A stretch of 45,209 nt of DNA from Phycisphaerae bacterium (lineage in GTDB: Bacteria > Planctomycetota > Phycisphaerae > Sedimentisphaerales > SM23-30): contig JAEIOG010000037.1 of the NCBI GenBank assembly GCA_016342495.1, forward strand, positions 1-45,209, in the 5' to 3' direction. The translations under genes and the position numbers were made by a program. Under the pieces are notes generated by a model, which worked only from the letters and a program-made list of their open reading frames with translations, ran no database searches and had not been told where the DNA came from. Positions 14,452 through 22,344 of the stretch are shown here, piece after piece. Position 1 is the first letter of the stretch, and every line of letters begins with the position of its first letter.

Positions 14452-16173
14452 ATGATGAAATTAAGGAAATACCAACAACAGGCTATTGATGCAGTTTATG
14501 ACTATCTGCGAAATAATGATGGAAATCCCTGTATTGTGCTACCTACAGCGGCAGGTAAGAGCCATGTGTTAGCTCAAATATGTGCCGATGCAGTTACGCT
14601 ATGGAATGGGCGGGTATTGGTGCTTACCCATGTCAAGGAACTGATTGAACAGAATGCTGAAAAGATTAGTTATTACCTCGACAATAAATTGACTGGTATT
14701 TATTCGGCAGGATTAAATAGCCGTGATACCGATAAGCCTGTAATTGTCGCAGGTATTCAATCGGTTTATAAGCGAGCTTGTGAGCTGGGTCATTTTGAAT
14801 TGATCATTATAGATGAATCACATTTGCTGAATCCTGATAGCGAAACGATGTATCAGCAGTTTTTAACTGATATGAAAGCTGTCAACCCCGATGTCAGAGT
14901 CATAGGATTAACTGCGACACCATTTAGACTTAAAGGTGGAATGATCTGCAGTGAAGAAAATATCTTAAATGAAGTATGCTTTGAAATTGGGGTTAAGGAA
15001 TTAATCAGCCAGGGATATCTTTGCCCCTTAAAAAGTAAAGCAGGTAAACGCAAGGCTGATACTTCAGGTTTACATATTCGTGGCGGTGAATTTATTGCCA
15101 GCGAAGTTGAACAGTTAATGGATGATAATATGCTGGTAGATTCTGCCTGTAGAGAAATTATCGAACAGACAATAGACCGCAATAGCGTATTGATCTTTGC
15201 TGCCAGCGTTAAACATGCAACCCATATTCAAAAAACCTTAAAGAATAAAACCGGATTGGATATCGGATTAGTTACCGGTGAAACCTCAGCAATTGATCGT
15301 GCAGAGATATTGGCAAGATTTAAGGGTGAATCAATCCAGAAGGATTTCTTTAGTGAACCTGAAGGGCCACTTAAATATCTGGTTAATGTCAATGTATTAA
15401 CCACAGGTTTTGATGCCCCTAATATTGACTGTGTGGTTTTATTGCGGCCAACGAACTCTCCTGGACTTTATGTTCAGATGTTAGGGCGGGGTTTTCGATT
15501 ACATGAATCCAAGGATGATTGTTTAATTCTGGATTTCGGTGGTAATATAATTCGACATGGCCCGGTTGATGCTCTGCAGATCAAAAACAGAAGTTCAGGT
15601 TCAGGTAGTGCACCTGCTAAAGAGTGTCCAGATTGTCAGGCATTAATCCATGCAGGTTATTCTAAATGTCCAGAGTGTGATTATGAGTTTCCGGCATCAC
15701 AAAAAAACTCTCATGACAGTTCGGCAGCGTCTGCTGGAGTGCTTTCTGGTCAATATGAAGATACCCAATATGATGTGAAAGATATTGCTTATCATTTTCA
15801 CATGAAAAGAAATGCTACAGCAGATACTAAGCCAACTATGCGAGTTCAATATCAAATAGGCTGGAAGCACTGGCAATCAGAATGGATATGCTTTGAACAT
15901 AGCGGCTATGCCCGAACTAAAGCAGAAAATTGGTGGAAGGCCAGAAGTGATATGCCTGTACCTGATACGATAAATGAAGCTATTGACCTGGCTAATGCCG
16001 GGGTATTGGCTCCAACTTCACAGATTACAATCAGGACTACCGCCGGTGATAAATATGACAAAATCGTTGACTGTGTATTAGGCGATAAGCATGAAGTAAT
16101 TGAAAATTGTCAGGAAAGAGAAACTGATATGATGTCTGAATATAACTGGCCTGAAGATGGTATACCTTTTTAA
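14452..16173 (+). CDS. Superfamily 2 DEAD/DEAH-type helicase with zinc ribbon
   Basis: A 573-aa helicase. Motif I is LPTAAGKS (residues 30-37), motif II is DESH (121-124), and motif III is LTATPFR (about 154). The C-terminal RecA domain has TTGFDAPNIDCVVLLRPT and the motif VI segment QMLGRGFRLHESKDD. A four-cysteine ribbon (CPDCQAL... CPECDYEF) follows around residues 390-412. The last 160 residues are a less conserved accessory domain. It probably unwinds branched DNA during phage replication or recombination. It starts directly after the small membrane gene, and a second ATG at 14455 is possible. Confidence 0.88.
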   Translation: MMKLRKYQQQAIDAVYDYLRNNDGNPCIVLPTAAGKSHVLAQICADAVTLWNGRVLVLTHVKELIEQNAEKISYYLDNKLTGIYSAGLNSRDTDKPVIVAGIQSVYKRACELGHFELIIIDESHLLNPDSETMYQQFLTDMKAVNPDVRVIGLTATPFRLKGGMICSEENILNEVCFEIGVKELISQGYLCPLKSKAGKRKADTSGLHIRGGEFIASEVEQLMDDNMLVDSACREIIEQTIDRNSVLIFAASVKHATHIQKTLKNKTGLDIGLVTGETSAIDRAEILARFKGESIQKDFFSEPEGPLKYLVNVNVLTTGFDAPNIDCVVLLRPTNSPGLYVQMLGRGFRLHESKDDCLILDFGGNIIRHGPVDALQIKNRSSGSGSAPAKECPDCQALIHAGYSKCPECDYEFPASQKNSHDSSAASAGVLSGQYEDTQYDVKDIAYHFHMKRNATADTKPTMRVQYQIGWKHWQSEWICFEHSGYARTKAENWWKARSDMPVPDTINEAIDLANAGVLAPTSQITIRTTAGDKYDKIVDCVLGDKHEVIENCQERETDMMSEYNWPEDGIPF

Positions 16174-16298
16174 AGATTAGAATGCAGAGCTAAAGGGACA
16201 TGCACCAATGCAGTAGCAAAATTAGCCAAAATGCCTTTAAAAACATCAATAACAAATGTTGACGCAAAAACTGTGATAACAATTATTAACTCATTCAT
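16170..16298 (-). CDS. Antisense 42-aa hydrophobic peptide
   Basis: This peptide runs against the replication operon between the helicase and primase genes. The ATG at 16298 has a perfect GGAGG seven bases upstream, which makes translation likely. The product, MNELIIVITVFASTFVIDVF followed by a charged GILANFATALVHVPLAL tail, has one membrane helix. Its stop overlaps the helicase stop. Size, hydrophobicity and strong Shine-Dalgarno resemble type I toxins or small phage membrane peptides. No family is recognised. A near-perfect palindrome lies about 90 nt upstream. Confidence 0.5.
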   Translation of the reverse strand: MNELIIVITVFASTFVIDVFKGILANFATALVHVPLALHSNL

Positions 16299-16385
16299 GG
16301 GCAAGCCTCCTATATTTATTAGGGTCAAAACAAAACTGTTTATGATTAACAAAACAAAGCAAGCCCAATAGCTAAGATGTGCCAA

Positions 16386-16402
16386 CAGGTTTCGAAACTG
16401 TA
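16386..16402. promoter_or_regulatory. Palindrome GTTTCGAAAC upstream of primase and antisense peptide
   Basis: GTTTCGAAAC (16389-16398) is a perfect 10-bp palindrome extended imperfectly by ACAG/CTGT on each side. It lies in the divergent gap between the antisense peptide (16298) and the primase-helicase (16486), so it could be an operator for either. The GAAAC half-site resembles the TGAAACT units of the iteron block at 18653-18824. Confidence 0.4.
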
Positions 16403-16485
16403 GGTCCCTCTTAGCTCTACATTCTATAAGTACATTATAACATATAAACTAGCATTTTGCAAACAATATATCAGGAGTTTTAAGT

Positions 16486-18642
16486 TTGGACGAAATAGCA
16501 AAATTATATCTCCGGGCCAGTTTAGCTGTCCTGCCAGCTAAACGCAGTGAAAAACGGCCTGCAATTGGCAGCTGGAAAAAGTATCAGCAATCTCTACCGA
16601 CAGCAAATGAAATTGATGCCTGGTTTAGTAATAGTCAAGATGGCATTTGCATTATCACTGGCAAAGTCAGCGGCAATCTTGAGATTATTGATTTCGATAA
16701 TGGCGGTGAGCTGTTTGATACCTGGATTCAGCTAATCCCCAAAGAGCTGGCCAGACAGCTGGTAATTGAGAGTACACCATCTGGCGGCTATCATGTTGTC
16801 TATCGCTGTGAAGATGCAATTGATGGCAATATGAAACTGGCTCAACGCAGAGCTGATAATAAAGTGCAGACCTTAATTGAGACCCGCGGTGAAGGAGGAC
16901 TGTTTCTATGTGCTCCTACCGGCGGCTATGAGCTGATGCAGGGGAGATTTGATAATATAGCTGTATTGACCAGTAAACAGCGAGAGCAGCTGCTGGAAGC
17001 AGCTGAGGCATTAAATGAATATGAAACTGAAACAGTTCTCAGTCCTGCACCTTCAGTTATCACAGATTCATCTTTTCGCCCGGGCGATGATTTTAATAAG
17101 CGTGGCGATATTGCTGGGATATTGCGAGATCATGGTTGGGTATATGTAGCTACTTATGGCATCAATCAACGTTGGCGAAGGCCCGGTAAGCCTAAAGGCT
17201 GGTCCGCTGATTTAAGGATAGCAGATAATGTATTTTATGTATTCAGCAGTAATGCAGATCCCTTTGAATCTAATAAATCATATTCACCTTTTATGACTTA
17301 TGCAATATTGGAATGTAATGGTGATCTTTCCCAAGCGGCAGCACAGCTGGCTAAGGAAGGTTATGGTGATAGCTTAGAAGTTAATAATGATAATGTGGAT
17401 ATCTCTGGCATCATTAACCAGAAATCAAAAAAATCAGATAAGATATTTCCTGATGACCCGGATGACTGGCTGGTATATACACCAGAGCAGAAAAGAGAAA
17501 TCCTAAATCGTTTTAAGCCTAAAACCTGGGCACAGCGTAATGCCGAGTTTACTGGTCTTAATAAGCCAATTATCTATGGGCTGTTACGTGAAGGTGAAAC
17601 TATGAATATAATCGCATCACCTAAAGTTGGTAAATCATGGCTGGCATCATCTTTGGCATTATCAATTATCAGTGGCAGAGACTGGATGGGCTTTAATGTA
17701 GAACAAGGTAATGTTTTACATATCGATAATGAACTCCATGAAAATACCAGTACCTGGCGTTATGGCCAGGTTGCCAAGGCTATGGATATTGATAAAAGCT
17801 TATGCGAAAGGAAAATGACTACGGTATCATTAAGAGGTAAGCTGGCTAATCTTAATGACCTTGGCAAGTTATTTGCAGTCTATCAGCCCGGTGAATTTAA
17901 GCTTGTCATTATCGATGCTTTCTATCGAACATTGCCTGTTGGCACAGATGAAAATGATAATGCTGCAATTGCCAATCTATACAATAATATTGACCGCTAT
18001 GCTGCTCATTTGGATTGCGGGTTTATCTTAATCCATCATTCCAGTAAAGGTAATCAAGCAAATAAATCTGTTACCGATGTCGGAGCTGGTGCTGGAAGTC
18101 AGTCAAGAGCTACTGATACCCATCTGGTATTAAGGCCACATGAGCAGGCCGACACTGTCGTTATGGATGCAGCAGTTAGAAGCTGGGCTCCAGTTGAGCC
18201 GATAGCACTGTCGTGGCAGTGGCCGATCTTTTCTCGCAACGATGATGTCGATGTTTCAGCTCTTTTGGGAGCGATGAAAACTGATGCTCCCAAGCGGGAT
18301 GTATCACTTGATGAGTTCGTTGAAAGCTGTGTTTCGATACATGATCCATGTACTCAAAGTCTGATAAATCATGAAGCTAAAAGGCAGCATGACATATCTC
18401 GGCGTAAGGCCAAAGAGATGGTTCAGGAGGCAATTGATAATGGCAAGCTGATAGAATTTAAGTTCGGATCAAAGACAAAATATGTCAAAGTTCGAGGTGA
18501 ATTCAAAGGTGGAAAAGGTCAATTAGCAGCTGCAATTTTGACTAAGGATCTCAATGCTAATGACCAAACTATAGCTGAGCAAATTGATTCGACCAGTCAA
18601 TATGTCGGTCAAATTCGACGTAAACTGCAAGGTGATTACTAG
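16486..18642 (+). CDS. Primase-polymerase / RepA-like helicase replication protein
   Basis: A 718-aa replication protein. The N-terminal primase-polymerase domain (about 10-165) shows KRPAIGSWKKYQQ, IDFDNGGELFDTW and ESTPSGGYHVVYR, the D-x-D and S-x-H type motifs of the AEP fold. A central RecA-like ATPase has Walker A ASPKVGKSW (about 379) and Walker B KLVIIDAFYR, with ILIHHSSKG as the sensor strand, as in RepA/DnaB-like AAA_25 helicases. A C-terminal winged region follows. The TTG start has AGGAG eight bases upstream. It should prime and unwind DNA at the phage origin, and the iteron block begins 11 nt after its stop. Confidence 0.87.
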   Translation: MDEIAKLYLRASLAVLPAKRSEKRPAIGSWKKYQQSLPTANEIDAWFSNSQDGICIITGKVSGNLEIIDFDNGGELFDTWIQLIPKELARQLVIESTPSGGYHVVYRCEDAIDGNMKLAQRRADNKVQTLIETRGEGGLFLCAPTGGYELMQGRFDNIAVLTSKQREQLLEAAEALNEYETETVLSPAPSVITDSSFRPGDDFNKRGDIAGILRDHGWVYVATYGINQRWRRPGKPKGWSADLRIADNVFYVFSSNADPFESNKSYSPFMTYAILECNGDLSQAAAQLAKEGYGDSLEVNNDNVDISGIINQKSKKSDKIFPDDPDDWLVYTPEQKREILNRFKPKTWAQRNAEFTGLNKPIIYGLLREGETMNIIASPKVGKSWLASSLALSIISGRDWMGFNVEQGNVLHIDNELHENTSTWRYGQVAKAMDIDKSLCERKMTTVSLRGKLANLNDLGKLFAVYQPGEFKLVIIDAFYRTLPVGTDENDNAAIANLYNNIDRYAAHLDCGFILIHHSSKGNQANKSVTDVGAGAGSQSRATDTHLVLRPHEQADTVVMDAAVRSWAPVEPIALSWQWPIFSRNDDVDVSALLGAMKTDAPKRDVSLDEFVESCVSIHDPCTQSLINHEAKRQHDISRRKAKEMVQEAIDNGKLIEFKFGSKTKYVKVRGEFKGGKGQLAAAILTKDLNANDQTIAEQIDSTSQYVGQIRRKLQGDY

Positions 18643-18652
18643 CTGAATAGGA

Positions 18653-18824
18653 TGAAACTATCATGAAACTGGAAATTGAAAATTTGAAACTAGTTTCACG
18701 TTTTGTTGAAACTAGTTTCAAAACTAAAAGTCATAAGTGCCTATTTAACAAGGAGATATGATTATTGAAACTGAAATGAAACTGAAAAGCCCAAACCAGG
18801 GTCAAAAACGTGGTCTCAGTTTCA
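18653..18824. repeat. Phased TGAAACT iterons, candidate replication origin
   Basis: TGAAACT occurs at 18653, 18664, 18685, 18707, 18766 and 18777, and inverted (AGTTTCA) within two perfect palindromes TGAAACTAGTTTCA at 18685-18698 and 18707-18720 and again at 18818-18824. Pairs are 11 bp apart (18653/18664, 18766/18777) and the palindromes are 22 bp apart, so the sites face the same side of the helix. The block directly follows the primase-helicase gene. Iterons beside a replication protein commonly form its origin; an operator cluster is the alternative. Confidence 0.7.
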
Positions 18825-18892
18825 TGAGGGTATTTTGCGTAAGTGCTTGTTATGTAATGCTTTATGCGATTTTTAAGTTGAAAATAAAGTGA
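18758..18892 (+). CDS. Possible 44-aa peptide over the iteron block
   Basis: An open frame starts at an ATG just behind AAGGAG (spacing only 2-3 nt) and runs for 44 codons: MIIETEMKLKSPNQGQKRGL and then a hydrophobic CVSACYVMLYAIF segment. It overlaps the last iterons. The Shine-Dalgarno spacing is poor and the composition is not clearly coding, so it may be accidental. Confidence 0.22.
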   Translation: MIIETEMKLKSPNQGQKRGLSFMRVFCVSACYVMLYAIFKLKIK

Positions 18893-18895
18893 AAA

Positions 18896-18991
18896 TGAAA
18901 CCACCTACCCCTTACAGGGGTAATGCGGGGTGGTTTGACCACCCCCGCGATTACCCCTGGAAAAGTAAGGAATCGCGACGGTGGGAATAAG
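18896..18991 (+). CDS. Possible 31-aa peptide over the GC-rich hairpin
   Basis: ATG at 18896 opens a 31-codon frame, MKPPTPYRGNAGWFDHPRDY then a basic tail ending RRWE. It has Pro/Trp/Arg-rich composition, no membrane segment and no known family. It coincides almost exactly with the 18916-18958 inverted repeat, so the base sequence may be constrained by structure rather than by protein. No Shine-Dalgarno of note. Confidence 0.22.
18916..18958. repeat. GC-rich near-perfect inverted repeat
   Basis: AGGGGTAATGCGGGGTGGT (18916-18934) pairs with ACCACCCCCGCGATTACCCCT read in reverse (18938-18958), with only two single-base bulges and a 3-nt loop. This makes a stem of about 19 bp in an otherwise AT-rich region. 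No T-run follows, so it is not a standard terminator. Its position right after the iterons suggests an origin structure such as a primase or nicking loading site. It may also fold in RNA. Confidence 0.8.
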
Positions 18992-19016
18992 AATTTTATT
19001 ACGAGAGGATAAGTAA

Positions 19017-19262
19017 ATGAAAGAAGTATGTTGTTTTAATTGTCAATTTTTTTCGCCGGGCGAGTTTGGCTGTTCGAGCTGGGCTAAAAAGGAAGCTCTG
19101 AAAGATTATGATGATGCAGATGTTGGCTAATGCAGAATTGAACCACCTGTGCTGGGGCAAATGGTCAAGTTGGTGAAGTGCAAAGAATTTAGAGAATGTG
19201 GGCAATGGCCTATTGTAGCTACTGGCCATTGGTGTGGTAAGTTCGCATCGCGATTTTTGTAG
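19017..19262 (+). pseudogene. Cys-rich zinc-ribbon-like protein interrupted by an in-frame TAA
   Basis: The frame opens at ATG 19017 (GAGG eight bases before) and encodes MKEVCCFNCQFFSPGEFGCS and a polar stretch, then TAA at 19128-19130. Reading on in the same frame gives CRIEPPVLGQ, a C-x-E-x-x-E-C region and WPIVATGHWCGKF, ending with TAG at 19260. The C..C..C-R-x-x-P-P...W-P...W-C-G-x-F order on both sides of the stop is that of a single small metal-binding protein found in phages of this kind. The gene therefore looks like one 81-codon protein broken by a single nonsense codon, or read through. Confidence 0.6.
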
Positions 19263-19315
19263 CAGCGAAATTGTGGAATGTTTTGCATAAAGCAATGCAT
19301 CTACTATATAATAAT

Positions 19316-19387
19316 TACGAAAACGTAACGCCACACTATGTGCGGTGACGTATTCGTAAAAACAACGGGTCCTCCCTACGAAAACGT
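19316..19387. promoter_or_regulatory. Repeated TACGAAAACGT motifs upstream of the methyltransferase
   Basis: TACGAAAACGT occurs at 19316-19326 and 19377-19387, and an inverted near-copy ACGTATTCGTA lies at 19348-19358. The first and the inverted copy form an imperfect hairpin (16 of 20 positions) around CTATG. The block lies in the gap between the broken Cys-rich gene and the methyltransferase and is probably regulatory. The rest of 19263-19476 holds no gene I can support. Confidence 0.4.
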
Positions 19388-19476
19388 CCGTTTTAGGCCA
19401 TGGGAAACGGGCACGTTATTGCATACAGTTTGTTTAGCGTGTCCGGTTTTTTAAATAACTAATTTTGGAGAAATAT

Positions 19477-20694
19477 ATGATTAAAAAGTTTGAAGTGAAA
19501 ATTGTTGATATTGATACTATCACCCCCTATGAAAATAATCCCCGGGTCAATGATGCTGCGGTGGAGGCAGTGGCAAAATCATTGCAGGAATTTGGATTTC
19601 GTCAACCGATTGTTATTGATGCTGACAGTGTTATTATCTGTGGCCACACCAGGCTAAAGGCAGCTAAACAGTTAGGCCTTACAAAAGTCCCGGTCCATAT
19701 TGCGACGGATTTAACCCCAGAGCAGATCAAGGCCTTTCGCATCGCAGATAATAAAACCGCAGAAATCGCTGACTGGGATTATGAAATTTTAGCTATTGAA
19801 TTAGCCGAGCTTACCGAATGTGGTTTTGATATGGAATTGCTGGCTTTTGATGAAAAAGAATTATTGCTGATTTTAGGTGATGAAGCAACTGAAGGGCTCA
19901 CTGATCCAGACGAGGTCCCCGGGGCCTCTGACGAGCCGCTGGTGAAGCCTGGTGAGCTATGGCAATTAGGTCAGCATCGTCTGTATTGCGGTGATGCAAC
20001 TGACCCTGATGCTATGGAAGCTTTGTTGGGAGATGACAGGGCCAACCTGCTGTTGACTGATCCACCTTACAATGTCGCCTATGAAGGTAAAACTGCTGAT
20101 AAACTTACCATCGAAAATGATGCTATGGAAGATGTGCAGTTCAGAGAATTTCTGGCATCAGCTTTTGGAGTTGCTAATTGTTTTATGCATGAAGGAGCTG
20201 GGTTTTATATCTGGCATGCAGACAGTGAAGGTTTTAATTTTAGAGCTGCATGTCAGGATGCCCAGCTTCAAATCCGTCAGTGCCTGGTCTGGGTGAAAAA
20301 CTCCATGGTGATGGGCAGACAAGATTATCACTGGGCGCATGAACCTTGTCTGTATGGCTGGAAAGTCGGTGGTGCTCATAGCTGGTATGCAGATCGCAAA
20401 CAGACGACTATTCTGGAATTTGATCGGCCAAGCAGAAGCACTGAACATCCGACCATGAAGCCGGTGAACCTATTTGAATATCAGATGAAGAATTCATCTA
20501 AGCCCGGTGATATTGTTCTGGACAGCTTTGGCGGTAGCGGCACAACGATGATTGCAGCTGAGCGATTAAGCAGAAAAGCTTACCTAATGGAATTGTCACC
20601 AGCTTATTGTGATGTGATAATTTCCAGATGGCAAAACCACACTGGTAAGAAGGCAAAACTGATAGAAGCTAAATTCCCGAGCAATGTCGTTTGA
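19477..20694 (+). CDS. ParB-domain DNA N-methyltransferase
   Basis: A 405-aa phage methyltransferase with an N-terminal ParB/Srx-like domain (PYENNPRVNDAAVEAVAKSL, then VIICGHTRLKAAKQLGL, residues about 15-75). The methyltransferase domain follows: catalytic DPPYNV (195-200), then late motif I VLDSFGGSGTTMIAAER with the SAM-binding FGGSGTT. The motif IV before motif I order and DPPY indicate a beta-class N6-adenine or N4-cytosine enzyme. ATG 19477 with GGAG six bases before it is preferred to TTG 19465. No restriction enzyme is adjacent, so it is probably a solitary methylase protecting phage DNA or controlling replication. Its 3' end overlaps the doc gene by 26 nt on the other strand. Confidence 0.88.
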   Translation: MIKKFEVKIVDIDTITPYENNPRVNDAAVEAVAKSLQEFGFRQPIVIDADSVIICGHTRLKAAKQLGLTKVPVHIATDLTPEQIKAFRIADNKTAEIADWDYEILAIELAELTECGFDMELLAFDEKELLLILGDEATEGLTDPDEVPGASDEPLVKPGELWQLGQHRLYCGDATDPDAMEALLGDDRANLLLTDPPYNVAYEGKTADKLTIENDAMEDVQFREFLASAFGVANCFMHEGAGFYIWHADSEGFNFRAACQDAQLQIRQCLVWVKNSMVMGRQDYHWAHEPCLYGWKVGGAHSWYADRKQTTILEFDRPSRSTEHPTMKPVNLFEYQMKNSSKPGDIVLDSFGGSGTTMIAAERLSRKAYLMELSPAYCDVIISRWQNHTGKKAKLIEAKFPSNVV

Positions 20695-21061
20695 AGAATT
20701 CAGCAATAGCTTGCTTGTCTTTTTCGCCTTTGGCAACGGCTAATGTGAATTGGACTAAGGTATTATTGTCGATTTTGAATTCGATGTCATTCAATTTGAG
20801 AAAAATGATAGCAGCAGCGGCACCTACTCGTTTGTTACCATCAACGAAAGGATGATTTTGTACCAGATGAAACATGTATGCAGCAGCCATCTGAAAAATA
20901 TCGCTATGAACATATTTACCATCAAATGAAGTTTGAGGTATGGCAATAGCTGACAGTAACAGATTGGTATCACGAATAGTTATGCCGCCGCCATGGGCTT
21001 GGGTAAGCCGCTGATGAATTTGCAAAATATCTTCGATTTCTAAAAAATGAATATGGGGCAT
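20669..21061 (-). CDS. doc: Doc-family Fic-fold toxin
   Basis: A 130-aa Fic/Doc protein. Doc toxins phosphorylate elongation factor Tu and stop translation. The active-site motif is HPFVDGNKR (residues 70-78), the Doc form of HPFx(D/E)GNKR. IEDILQIHQRLTQAHGGG near the start and MAAAYMFHLVQNHPF before the motif fit the family. It begins right after the AbrB-like antitoxin gene, with which it forms an operon, and converges with the methyltransferase. Confidence 0.88.
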   Translation of the reverse strand: MPHIHFLEIEDILQIHQRLTQAHGGGITIRDTNLLLSAIAIPQTSFDGKYVHSDIFQMAAAYMFHLVQNHPFVDGNKRVGAAAAIIFLKLNDIEFKIDNNTLVQFTLAVAKGEKDKQAIAEFFKRHCSGI

Positions 21062-21289
21062 TTATTTTGCCAGTTCTTCAAAAGCTTTATCATAAGTTGC
21101 CAGGGTATCTTCCATTGCATCCTGGAATTTCTGTTGGCGAGCAGTTTCAACTGGACGAACCAGAAGAGATTTGCCATCTTCAGTAGAGAGCAGTAAAGGG
21201 CTGTCTGGTTTGATGTTTAATAGCTCCATAATAGCTTTATCTATGACAAGAGCATAGCTGTTACCGTGTTTTGTTAATGTTTTAATCAT
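21062..21289 (-). CDS. AbrB/MazE-type antitoxin
   Basis: A 75-aa SpoVT/AbrB-fold antitoxin: KTLTKHGNSYALVIDKAIME (about 3-22) is the swapped-hairpin DNA-binding strand region, followed by LLNIKPDSPLLLSTEDGKSL. The acidic, helical C-terminus would neutralise the Doc toxin encoded directly downstream. ATG 21289 follows a GAAAGG. A promoter lies just upstream, and autoregulation is expected from the family. Confidence 0.85.
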   Translation of the reverse strand: MIKTLTKHGNSYALVIDKAIMELLNIKPDSPLLLSTEDGKSLLVRPVETARQQKFQDAMEDTLATYDKAFEELAK

Positions 21290-21321
21290 AATATTGCCTT
21301 TCAGTGTAACATCGTCAATAC

Positions 21322-21350
21322 ATTATACATACTTTATTAGTACAATGCAA
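21322..21350 (-). promoter_or_regulatory. Promoter of the Doc antitoxin-toxin operon
   Basis: On the minus strand TTGCAT (21345-21350) and a consensus TATAAT (21322-21327) are separated by 17 nt, 32 nt before the antitoxin start codon. Confidence 0.7.
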
Positions 21351-21375
21351 TATTATTTACAATTATGTATCCTAT

Positions 21376-21954
21376 TTAGTATAAGTCTTTGTATCTCAAA
21401 GGTTTATGTTTTTTTGATAGAATGAATTGGCCTCGGTCAGCTTTCTCAAAGCATGAGCTATCACCTTTGGTTTTGATTTCTTTATTGATTGCGGAATGAA
21501 GGGTATTAGCTGGAGTTTTACCGGATTTGGGCTGCCAGAGATTTAACTCTATGGCTTTGGCGATAATGTCCCTGCATGATAGTGGGCTATTGCAATTGTT
21601 AAGTATCTTGGCAGCAGCGTTTATAAGTGACAGAGGTTTAGCCTGGGCCTTGTTTGGTTCAGGTTGGCCGCTGTCTGGGTCTTTGGTTTCGGTTACGGTG
21701 TTGGCCTTGACAGTCTCTATAGCTTGTTGCTGGCGTTGAGCTTTTTTCTCGTTGATTTCATCTTCGAGTTCATTGAGGCTGTTAACTGGTTTGATTAATC
21801 TTTGGGCAGATTTGATATGGATTTTTTTGTGGGTGCTTAGGTTAATTGCATGCCAGCCTTCTTGATGATGTTTGGCGGTAATTTGAATTGTGACTAATGC
21901 ATTAGTGACTTTACATTTGTAATGATAGCCGATTTTGATTTCTGATTCTTGCAT
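21376..21954 (-). CDS. HARE-HTH domain protein
   Basis: A 192-aa protein whose C-terminal domain (about 105-182) is a HARE-HTH (HB1/ASXL-type winged helix): SLINAAAKILNNCNSPLSCR, DIIAKAIELNLWQPKSGKTP, and NTLHSAINKEIKTKG ending in GQFIL. The N-terminal part is a small beta domain with IGYHYKCKVTNALVTIQI and a charged Gln/Lys-rich linker. HARE-HTH domains occur with restriction and DNA-modification factors and probably bind DNA. ATG 21954 has AAAGGA upstream and is preferred to a start at 22005. It is the last gene of a four-gene leftward operon. Confidence 0.75.
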   Translation of the reverse strand: MQESEIKIGYHYKCKVTNALVTIQITAKHHQEGWHAINLSTHKKIHIKSAQRLIKPVNSLNELEDEINEKKAQRQQQAIETVKANTVTETKDPDSGQPEPNKAQAKPLSLINAAAKILNNCNSPLSCRDIIAKAIELNLWQPKSGKTPANTLHSAINKEIKTKGDSSCFEKADRGQFILSKKHKPLRYKDLY

Positions 21955-22059
21955 GGTATTGTCCTTTCTGCAGTTGTTCAAAAAATGTGGTTTGATGAAA
22001 GCCAAAGGTTTAGTTTGTACTGAAATTATTAAAAGATTTGGCTCTCGGTCCTTACCGAG

Positions 22060-22326
22060 TTAGTCCATAAAGTTTTCGAGAATGCGATAGTAGTCATGAA
22101 TTTCTGAGTTGGTGCCTTCGTAGCCATCAAGGTAGTATTGCAGACAGCCAGCCATCGAGAATACATCTTCTTGACAGTCTGGCAATACATGGTGTGTCAA
22201 TACATTGTCGCCATCTATCATTACAACCTTGATATATTCATCGCCGTGTTTGCGGGTGATGGTTGCGGTTTTTGTTGGGTCGCCGCCTTTGTTTTCTTTT
22301 ATTAGATTGATTTCGGAAATATTCAT
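22060..22326 (-). CDS. Hypothetical 88-aa protein
   Basis: A small soluble acidic protein starting MNISEINLIKENKGGDPTKT, with an AGCLQYYLDGYEG segment near the centre. There is no recognised family and no membrane segment. The ATG has AAAGGA nine bases upstream. It belongs to the leftward operon of short phage genes between the HARE-HTH gene and the AbiE module. Confidence 0.55.
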   Translation of the reverse strand: MNISEINLIKENKGGDPTKTATITRKHGDEYIKVVMIDGDNVLTHHVLPDCQEDVFSMAGCLQYYLDGYEGTNSEIHDYYRILENFMD

Positions 22327-22344
22327 GCTGGTTTCCTTTCGGTA

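Noticed and set aside
16170-16385. 71-aa version of the antisense peptide
   Set aside because: The longer start lacks a ribosome binding site, while the internal ATG at 16298 has a perfect GGAGG.
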